DNA of 64,000 nucleotides. It comes from Neurospora crassa OR74A. Taxonomy: Eukaryota > Ascomycota > Sordariomycetes > Sordariales > Sordariaceae. The stretch covers positions 1,674,001 through 1,738,000 of the forward strand of contig NC_026503.1 of the NCBI RefSeq assembly GCF_000182925.2, written 5' to 3'. Made by a program: the position numbers and the translations under genes. The notes under the pieces were generated by a model. It saw only the letters and a program-made list of their open reading frames with translations, searched no databases and had not been told where the DNA came from. Shown here one piece after another: positions 11,055-20,387 of the stretch; position 1 is the first letter of the stretch; the number at the start of each line of letters is the position of its first letter.

Positions 11055-11600
11055 TTAACGGTACTCCTTCTCCTTGAGGCCGCCAATCTTCTCGATATCG
11101 ACCGAGACAAACTGCGAGTTGCTTTCCTTCTCGTACGCGGGGAGCTGCTCATCCTGACGGGGTTCGAGGCCAATAGTCGACTCTCCAAGTCTGACAACAA
11201 GGACACGGCCGCTGCGGCGGCGGCCTTGGTCATCCTGCTCATCCGGGAACGTAATGTGGATTTCGGGAACGTTGTCGGGCGAGTGAGGAGGGGAAGCAGG
11301 GTTGGCCAGCATGGGCTGTCCATCCTTGAAGACAATAACGCTGGACCGGGGGGCGCCGGGCCCGGTCGAGATCGTTAAACGTCGGTGATTACTGGAATGC
11401 TTTTGGTCGTCGCGGTACTGAGGAAGACCCTCGCTGTGCCCGGGCGTCTTTTGCTTGATTCTCTTGAGGAGCAGGAGAATGGTGACTGACAGAAGGGCGC
11501 AAAAGACGAGCGCCAGGAGGGCGATCATGAGGTTGACAATGTGGTCCTTGGACGACTCATCGTCGACGGTGCGGCGAGCAAAGCTTCTCAGTGACTCCAT
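11055..11600 (-). CDS. Small single-pass membrane protein of unknown function, 181 aa
   Basis: The uninterrupted ORF starts MESLRSFARR. Residues of about 22-46 form one strong hydrophobic membrane segment (VNLMIALLALVFCALLSVT..) with a short charged N-terminal side and basic residues (KRIKQK) right after it. The remainder is a soluble tail with a Ser/Pro/Asp-rich middle and a conserved-looking block around EIHITFPDEQDD, a beta-like stretch (RSGRVLVVRLGEST), an LPAYEKE motif (PPxY-like in position, without the two Pro) and a C-terminal KIGGLKEKEY. No signal cleavage site or catalytic motif is visible. The coding region is compact and unbiased by repeats, so it looks genuine. The upstream DNA to about 12.3 kb is pyrimidine-rich on the coding strand, suggesting a long leader. 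The family is not recognised. Confidence 0.8.
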   Translation of the reverse strand: MESLRSFARRTVDDESSKDHIVNLMIALLALVFCALLSVTILLLLKRIKQKTPGHSEGLPQYRDDQKHSSNHRRLTISTGPGAPRSSVIVFKDGQPMLANPASPPHSPDNVPEIHITFPDEQDDQGRRRSGRVLVVRLGESTIGLEPRQDEQLPAYEKESNSQFVSVDIEKIGGLKEKEYR

Positions 11601-14600
11601 TTGGACGTTTGTGTATGTAAAGAGTGTAGCTTATATGTGGTGGTATGTGGTGTATGAGTGTGCTGTACGGCTATATGTACGCTTGGTAGAACGAATGTCG
11701 TCGGTGTGAGATTGGTCGCGGCACTCGATAATGCTTCTTCAAAAGCTACCTATAAACGATGGATATGTCGGAATGCTGGAGCTGTAGTAAGTCAAACTGT
11801 TAGCAACTGGTCCCTTCGTCTCGTGGTTGTGTGTGCGCCGCGAATCTTGGTGTTCTCTATAGTCTCCTGCCATTCCTGGACTGCTATGTGAAGAAACTCT
11901 ATGGGGACGTTTGGGACTCGAGGGTTCAGGGGCTCAGGGGCTTCTGTCCGGAGACGCACGCAAGGGATGGCCGTACCAAGAATCTACCCAAGATATACCG
12001 GTTTGTCCAAACAGCGTCGTGGTCAGCGGGGATCTGCGTGAAAAGGGAAAAAAGACTGGACGGAAGCGACTAAGAGAGTGAAGTCGAAACCAAGGGGTTG
12101 TGAAGGAAAGAATGGGTTTTGTTGGAAAAAGAATGACAAAGAGCAGCAGTCCCCTAGACCGTTGACGCCGACGATGGTTTGGTGTTTGGTTGTTGAAGAA
12201 GTTGGGATGGAGGAGTTAGGTTGGGGGGAAAGCGAAAGAGGAGAAGAAGGACCCGGCCGGTTCAAGAGACGAGCGACCTGTGAGCGACAAGACGGGCGAG
12301 CGGTCCAGAAGGCCTTAACGAAGCACAACCCCCCTGCCAGACTCCATCCCGGCACACTCCCACGCCCCAACTCCTGGCTCTCCTGGGTCACTGGGTGCCA
12401 TCCTGCCCTGGCCGTTTGGCTGCTTGAGTGGTCGCAACGGAGCTCGCGTGTGGGCTCGCAGGGCTCCATCCGTCAGGGGGAGCTGGGGAAAGAAAAGGAG
12501 CTATCCCCAAAGTGGAACGGGCTCTTTTTTGACCTGCATATCAAAGCAGGGGCCGCTCACAAGCTCGTCCAGGGCGCCAACCAGAGCACGCCGTTCGCGC
12601 TCCATTCGCTTTCGAGATTGGGATGACGGCCCCGCCCAATCCCAGCAGCTGTCCAATGACTGTGTCCAATGGCCGATGAGGGCGGGTCCAATTTGTGATT
12701 GCCGCTAAGGACCCACCTAGCCTTCTGTTTTTGGCATCAGGGCACCAGGGTGTGGAGGGGCCACTTTTGGAATTTTTGGAAAATGGAAAGGGAACCGAAC
12801 CGTCAAGGAACCATGGCCTGTGCTCGATTCGGCTCTCCCCAAGATTGCATGACAATGCACAATGCATCCCCGTTGCAATCAATCGATGTGTGCCGCATTT
12901 TGCTGAGATGAGGGCGCTCGCCTGGCTGTGAAGAGGGCTGTCAATGTCTCGTCACAATTCCAGTGCACAATTGGCTTCATCTAGAGTCCGACGAGGTCAA
13001 CCGAGGGAGAGAGCAAGACGCAATAGAACCAAGACATTTCCTGTCTTATCGACACGCGCTTTGCTTTCCTTGCTGAACTCCATTTCAGTTCCGTTTTGTT
13101 GGGTCTGCTAGCCCGGGCAGTTGCAAACGCCTTCCTCTGCTGCAAAGATACCAAGCAAAACATTGATTCGTCCAAGGAATCTGTCAGGTGCTTGTTTAGC
13201 CTTTCTCGTCACCTCGACGACTTTTTCAATCCTACCTTTCAGTCTTTTCTCATTCTAGTAGTTTCTGCTCGGCGTATCGCTTCCTTCCCGCACCACCGTC
13301 GACAACGATAGGATCGATTACTATCTTCAACACGCCACCAACTCCAGTCCTTTTTGACGCACTTGCATCACGGCACCGCTTCGATCGTGCTTGCCACGAT
13401 TCCCCATAACCAGAGCCGACTCAACGCTCGGTTGATGCCGACGAACAGGCGCCCTTCCAATCACGAAATCGTAACGAAGGTTGCAGCTTCGCGGTACTGC
13501 GACATCCAATCATCAGTCTTTCTTCGCCAATCCCCCGCATCTCGACGTGCTTTATCTGGCGAGCCACACACGACACTCAACATGGACAAGCCGACGGCAT
13601 CTTTGGCGATTCGCCTTTGGTTAACTTGGGGTCACTGAGGTCCTGTTGTCAGTCAGTGATTGCCATACTGCTTGGTATGACAGACGCTTCTTCAAGGCCC
13701 TGATGCCTGTCTCACTTTGTCAAACCTGAAGATTGTTGAAGTGGCCCTGCTCTGTCTGAAGGCAGCACTGGCGCCCGAGCCTTGACGGTTTACGTTTCCC
13801 ACCATGAACAAGTGTTCCTGCGATCAATTCTTGCCGTATTCTCGTCTTCACACAGAGTTAGGTTGGCTGGCCGGCGCTCTCGAGCGCAGTATGGTTAGGA
13901 GGACCTGGGACCGCAACAACCAAAACACTGGCAAGGTCCGGCAAATCAATTGGAACTGAAAGGAAACACCATCTGCTGTCTTTGCCCTGTCAGATTTCCG
14001 CTGCCGGCCCCGGAACCGCTTGGCACTCTAAGGACATGCTGTCCTACTGCAGTTGTTGGAGCAGATTGTCGGGCAGACGGCCTTTTGACTGCAGGCGACC
14101 GTCTCCTAGGTCAGTGACTGGAACGTTCAAGACAACAATATCCTCCCAGACCACTTGGATATTGCCACTTTCCTTTTGTGAGACGGAAAAAGTTCACGTA
14201 CCGGGGCAACAAGGCAAACGCTTCTAGTCACATGAGCAGTTGGGTGTACTGATGCCATGTCTCCAGTCATATCAAAGTACGCCGTACCCTTCTTTCCAGT
14301 GAGAGTTGGATTCGTGACATGGCTCATCTGGGTGGGATATCGATTCTAGAAGGTGTAATTCGGGTTGGTTTGCGCAAGCGATACGTTGGTTGGTATGGCG
14401 CCAACGCCCAGGTTCCCTTTGAAACGTGGCGAACCATATCGATGCGGCCTCCAAAAAAATCGTCGAAACGATGACGATAAGAAGGGGTGTCTTTGCTTCA
14501 TGTACTCCCTTGAGTCTCCTATGGTACTATGCGACTCGCTGTGCGTTCCTTCGCAGCAGTGATCGTTAGTAGCTTAGAGCTCAGTTTGGAGCCGGACGAG

Positions 14601-17491
14601 AGTTTTTCGCAACCGAGTGCTGGCGCCAGGAGTGGCAGAATAAGGTGTCGCAAAGGGCGGGTGCGGTTAGCTTTGTCGATTCGAACAACTGCTTGTTGGC
14701 ATCGGCCACTATAGCGGAGGAGGGTCAACGAATATTATCAATCCCTGGCAAGAGAGAGTTGGGGTTATACTGTCAACAATTCAGATCACTTACCCTGGTT
14801 CAGCCCAGTGCCAACTACAGCATCCGCACGCATATCGATCGACAAACCATATCTTGCACTCCCGATGAGCGATCACTCTCAATGATGTACATACGCCATT
14901 CTTGCGGGCTTTGCCGAGTTGCGCAAGCTGAGACATTGCCAACCTCAACATACCCAAGGACCATCATGACGTCCCAAAGCTTCTGCTCTGACTAACTGCG
15001 TTCTATAACGGAATAACAATAACGCGAAAGCACAAGGAACCACGAGTTGACCAGACGGCGATCATGGACCGGTCTATTTACAACAATGGCCTGGCAGCAA
15101 TACGCACATTGCTTGCAAAGTCTAGGGCTCCCGTACGTACTGAGATTGTGACATTCTCCCTCACAGCCTGGTTGGTGCCCGAGGCCGTTTTGTTTTTCCT
15201 GTCCGAATCGAAACCAGCGGGTGTCACAAACGGCGCCCTTTTTTTTGAAACAGCAAATTGGTAACGAGAACCCCAGTCTGCATGTTGGGGATAGCGGCGA
15301 GACATGCACCTTTCACATAACTCTTGATCTTTTACCGCCCCTTGATCTTAGCGGAGTTGGTGGTAAGAACAGACAAAGGGCATTCCCTCCAACGACGAAA
15401 CCTTGACAGCAACCCCTCATCCCTTGCTTTACCCTTTGGGATGCAATATTGCATGTACCTCGTCGCCTATTACTGCGTATATGTGATCTATGGGAGCATA
15501 AGGCAATCTCTTGGTGTCTCTCAACGGCGTTTCCCTTTCATACCATCGAACGGTTAAGGGTGACCGCCTCTGAGGACCGGCAGCCAGTCCCGCATGGCAC
15601 AACAGTCATCACGGAGTATGCTGTAACTTGGCTAGTTTGACTGCTGCATGTCAAGAGACATCTCGTTATCTTCATGCGAGATCCTGCTCAATATGTAGGT
15701 AACATACCCACAAGTAGTTACAAGACACTGTCGACGCCTGGATCTAGACTACCCTAGTCAGCCGCGCCCGGCCGGCCGATATCAACTTGGCTTTTGTGTA
15801 AGCCTAGGCTCCTGATTGCCATCCAAAACTGTTGCTTTCAATCGTCCGTTCTGGGTATGGAGAAATGTTCCATCAATCGCCTGCAGGCATCTGCGATCAT
15901 TGCTCGGCCGACCTAGAGATAGATAGTGACTGGGAATTTTTGACAGTCGTCAGTGCATCAGCAGCAGTCATTACTGCCAGTGATATATCAAACCTGGAAA
16001 GGCACAATATATGTATACTTGTACATTATTGTCGTTGGTTCCTCATCCACGTCTTTGCCGTTGTAAACCAACCCACAGCTGGTCAGTAAAACTATCGCTC
16101 TGTTCAAGAGCTGACGTTATCGTACACTGGACGAAATTGACAACACTTGTACCTTGACCCTGGCGAGATATAGCAAACATGACGGATACTTCAGAGCTGG
16201 GCGCTAAAAGAACACTAGCGACGCATCTGCAAACTTCACGCAACCTGCCGCGAGTTCGAAAAAAGAGAAATTTGATAATGAAAATAAAAAAAAATAAAAA
16301 AAAAGGCTATAGTCACTATAGGAACCAACGTCCGTGACAGTATTGTAACCCCTCAGTATTTCCCAGCAAAGCACCAGCATCAACACCAATGGCAACGTAA
16401 GCAAACCTCTCTTCATTCTTCGCCAATCAAAGCAGCCAATCATAAAAAAATCCCCTCAACTAGTCAATAGAGCGGCACTCCTTGGGTAGGCTGGAAAAAC
16501 GGCTGCGGCGTACCCTCACGTAGACTGTTGTAACGCAGCATTGTCGCGGTGTCACCAAGCCGGACGGCTTCGGTTACCTGCTGGTCTACAGTCCTGCAAG
16601 ACGGACCCCCCCTCCCCCCCTTTGATTTCATTAGCGAAGAGAAAACGATCCGCTCGCGACATCCAGCTTGTCGCTTCAGCAGCGACACACGAGTCTCGAA
16701 AGTCGGTAGAGGGAGGAGCCTGGCTGATCTCAGTCAATTGCCCAAGTGTACTCTTGCAACCTGTCTATACCACAAAAGATGTGCTGACTTTCAAGGTACT
16801 TTTGTCGATCCCAAAATAAGTGTGCCAGCGGCCAACAACGTACCTCTAACGCCTAAGGCTGTCCAACCGTCCCACCCTATCGGGATAGATGTTCTGTAGA
16901 CCCGGAAAGCAAGCACGAGCGATTCCCTCAACACAAGAGTGGCCATCTAGAACAGGCTGACCTGGGACAAGGTCTTTAGTATCAGAAAGTACACCAGTTT
17001 CTGTGGTCATTTTTCCCGCCTCGCGCCGCGCCGTTGAGGTCATGTCGTCTCTCTCGTGCCTTTACGGGACGCTCGATACTACCTCTAGTGTAGATATATA
17101 CCAGGTGCGCCCCACAACACATACTATGTAGATTTCAGGTTCGTCAGCCATCGAAGAGCCTCTCTCCATATCGGGCGCAGATTTTTTGTGGTGGCCGCAC
17201 AAAGAGCGAAGGCGCCATAATCACACAAGATAGCCCGTCGGTGCCGGTTTCATTAAGTTTTGCATCCCAAGATGCGGTGGACCGCAGCCTGACGCTGTTG
17301 ATGGATTCTGTCGATAGACTCGAACCATCGAGGTTCCAGTTACGCTCGCTGCATGGATCAAGGAAGATTGCCAGGCACGGACATCCGCTCGAAGCCCCAT
17401 CGAACCCTGTAACCTAACTGTAACAAGGGAGCTAAAAGTCCACTGTCGGCACTAACCGAAAACACCACCAAACCACCAAGCCGACTGCACC
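11601..17491. other. Long interval without a supported gene
   Basis: Nearly 6 kb lacks any ORF with convincing coding character. On the minus strand, 11601-12300 looks like leader for the 11055 gene. The stretch 13080-13560 is CT-rich on the plus strand and resembles a leader, but no coding ORF follows it. An A-rich tract lies at about 16284-16306. A non-coding transcript or a decayed gene is possible; nothing in the sequence proves either. Confidence 0.45.
12636..12692 (+). promoter_or_regulatory. Cluster of four CCAAT boxes
   Basis: CCAAT occurs at 12636-12640, 12653-12657, 12666-12670 and 12688-12692, all in the same orientation, with a further ATTGG at 12615-12619. CCAAT is the binding site of the fungal HAP/CBC complex (AAB-1 in Neurospora). 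The cluster is about 1 kb upstream of the start codon of the minus-strand gene at 11600. It could be the core promoter of that gene's long leader or of an unrecognised plus-strand transcript. Confidence 0.5.
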
Positions 17492-17674
17492 TACAGTATT
17501 GTCCCCTGCAACTGCATACTCCAGGTACTGCATATATGCTAGTCAGTGCATAGAATTTCCAGGTCTGAATTTGCTATTTGGGCCTGGCCCCGCCTCCAGA
17601 AAGTGCATATATGCCAACTAGTGTATAAGATTTTTGAGTCTGGATTATATGCAGAATCAGGGGACAATACTGTA
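17492..17674. mobile_element. MITE, 183 bp, 17-bp perfect terminal inverted repeats, TA ends
   Basis: TACAGTATTGTCCCCTG at 17492-17508 is exactly inverted at 17658-17674, and weaker similarity continues inward (CTGCATA..TCCAG on both arms). The outermost bases are TA on each side, as expected for a Tc1/mariner-type TA target. The interior holds two direct copies of GCATATATGC separated by about 80 bp and no ORF with coding character. Size and structure fit a miniature inverted-repeat element; small elements of this kind (Guest) are known in Neurospora, but I cannot confirm identity with Guest. Confidence 0.75.
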
Positions 17675-18424
17675 CTACCTTGGCCAGCGGGCATCCACAA
17701 CCTCAAGACTTCCATCCTGTCCGTGGATAGGTACCTATTTCTCGACGGGCATGCCCTAGGCAGGAACTCGACTTGGTGCCAAGGTGCTATCATAAGCTAC
17801 CTGACGTCCGAATGGGTTTGTACAAGAAATGCTCGACTTTTGCCACTGTTCATGACCTGCTTTATGCTGAGCGCGCAGGCTCCGCCACCAGCAACCTACC
17901 TAAAGCACGACACAAGGGAAAAGTTGGACCAAGCCTGGCAGGCATTCAATCGACTTTGTTGGATGGATGTCCGCCGTTAGGTTGGAACATAACATAGCTG
18001 CATATAACAAAACCCGGACTATAAAAACGTAACAAAAATAGTAGGTTGATTTTCAGGGCAAAACCCCGTGTATCCCTGGCGTGTATCATTCCCGGCACTC
18101 GACCAGGCACGAGCGCTGCTTTTTCCCTGGGACCATCAAACACAATTGGACCGTGACGAAACAAAAAGTGCAGCCGTAACGGGGCTCTCCCTATATCTTG
18201 GGCGATCCCCCCACATTGCGTGCGTGCAGACCACCACCACACCTCCACCCTGGTTCATCCCTCCGCGCCAGGTCCCGGACGACGCCCGCCTCACCAACAC
18301 CTACCGCCCACCCAGCCCAGCACACTTCACGCCTAACTGACGTACGTACAGCCAGGCCAAGTGAAGAGAACCTCAAGGAACATAGGTTGGTATACATAAA
18401 ATCCCCGAAATATACCTCCAGAGC

Positions 18425-18462
<38 letters not shown>

Positions 18463-18637
18463 ACCAAGGGCACGCACAACCAAACCAAGCTGAATTTATT
18501 CCATTCCGCAAGTCGGTCGGCCACGCTGCGTACCTACGCCGCCTTAGTTCCATCCATCCTGTTCTTCCTGTGCCCGCCGCCCTGGGGCTGTTCCCTCTTC
18601 CTCGTACCTACCTAGGTATTCTTCCACTTCCCTTGCC
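17675..18637. other. Intergenic, upstream of the puf3 leader
   Basis: No supported gene is seen. The stretch contains the (CTG)15 repeat at 18427-18471 and TACCTACCTAGGTA-type repeats near 18605, which are common in Neurospora intergenic DNA. Confidence 0.4.
18427..18471. repeat. (CTG)15 trinucleotide microsatellite
   Basis: Fifteen uninterrupted CTG units (CAG on the minus strand). The minus-strand reading frame gives a short poly-Gln ORF with no other support as a gene. The tract lies about 170 bp upstream of the TATA-like element of the puf3 leader. Confidence 0.95.
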
Positions 18638-20387
18638 TATAAAGCACACATCCATGCCCTGATACAATTCTTCATTCTCCTTTCTGGTCGACACCCACTC
18701 GTCCACACATACGGTTCCATCTTCCCTTCAGGTCGCTACATTCTCACCAACAGCGGTCGGGCTCACCTAGGCCCGTCGCTCTGGACATACAACCTTGGCC
18801 TTCCTGTCATAAAGGTACCTACCTACCACTACACCACTGTCTGCTGCTCGCCCAGAGGCTCGACTTCAGTTACCTACTTGGGGCAGACTTGACTTCACTC
18901 CGCTGGATGCTACATTCCACCCTGGCCTGGACCGGCAACTCGCAACCACGTACCCTTGCTGCCTACCCCGGTTTTTCAGATTTGTACGTCTGAGATTGCA
19001 TCCACTCCGTTGCCAAACAGTCTCATTTGGAAGGGGGGATCTGTTTTATAAACATTCGGGTGCTCTGCTCAACAGCAGCGCCCGACGCCTTCGTTCAGAC
19101 ACCGGTTTCTCTCCTTCTTGTCCCGAAATACCCTCTACGACCACGACTGAGAGAGCTGTCATATCATACACGACAACTTTTGGATGGTCCCTCGGCCTAT
19201 GGTAAGTGCAAAAGTTCCCCGCTCCCCACAGTTTCTCTTGTCAAGGAGGAGGAAACGTCGTCACTCCCCGTCGCCGCTGCCCATCCCCACTCCCGACGAC
19301 TACCGGCCACCTCCCGTCGGCGTAGGTTGCTCCGCTTCCCCCCCGATAGTCCCGTCTAGTGCCGGGACTCAGTCTAGACCCCCCGAGTCCGGATGCCAGT
19401 GTCAAGACTGCGCGACGTCAAGTGAGGGGCTCAAGGGCAGTAGTTGCCCTTAGGTTCGCCCCATCCTGCGCCATTCTTATTTTCTTGTGTCTCCCTTTCA
19501 TCGCCCCGCCTTCTCGTGTATCCGTGCCAGACTTCCACAGATCATGACACGCATCTTCTTTTCTGTTACCATTCACAACTTGTTCCGTTACTCCCACGCC
19601 ATACTCCTTCTGTGACCAGCCACTGGCGGCCGCACCCCCAAGGTTCGATCAAAATGTCCAAAGACGGTAGCCGCATGCCCTCGCCCTAAAGGTACTTTCT
19701 GGGTTGTATTATCTACTTCCAGACTTTCCTATCGTCCTGCAAGTCGGATCGAGGCTCCGATCCGTAGACCGCAGCCCAAGACTTTGCATTCGATATGCAC
19801 CCTGTCTTCATCATGCCCAAGTACCTATGCTTGCACACTCCGAATTTCCGCTCCTATCCCGATCGCCCAAGGATAAGGGCCCTTCTTGCCCTGCCAAATG
19901 ATTGGGCTCGTCTCATCTTGCTTATATCAAGAACAATCCCTCTTCCATGTCACCATCAACTATCAAGCATCATGAGCCCAGTTAGCTACCTACTATATGA
20001 CCATCAACTTACGCTCATCCGTCTGATACAGCACATATGCCACATACTTCATACCAGAGTCAGACGTTGTACTTGATAGACCACTCGAGGTTTCATCTAC
20101 CAAGTCATAATCCGCCAACAGAGCAATAATCGACCCCTTCGATACCCTAATCATCTCGTGGTTGCCCAGTTACATACGCCCACGCCCGAACCCACCGCCC
20201 TATCAGCTGCTTCCGCCAGTACCACTAAGACTGGAATCACCAAAGCCCTCAACACAATCCAACAGATCCTCATCCTTCAGTAGCCTCAGCCGAGTCATCA
20301 CGTCTACCAAGTATCATCTTCGTCCTCTACCTCCCCGCTGTGATTCGAACACGTTCTTGTTGAGACGACAAGACTTCAGATCGCATC
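18638..20387 (+). promoter_or_regulatory. TATA element and about 1.7-kb pyrimidine-rich leader of puf3
   Basis: TATAAA at 18638-18643 is followed by more than 1.6 kb that is strongly C/T-rich on the plus strand. It contains many short ATG-started ORFs and several GTAAGT/CAG pairs that could be leader introns (for example a donor at about 19201). No long ORF is present. It ends directly at the first coding exon at 20388. Long, uORF-rich leaders are common for fungal RNA-binding regulators. Extent and splicing are inferred, not seen. Confidence 0.45.

Noticed and set aside
17546-17980. 144-codon plus-strand ORF
   Set aside because: It starts inside the MITE and runs across its end into unrelated DNA, with no coding character.
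18333-18524. Poly-Gln ORF on the minus strand
   Set aside because: It is only the translation of the (CTG)15 microsatellite; the flanks show no coding character.
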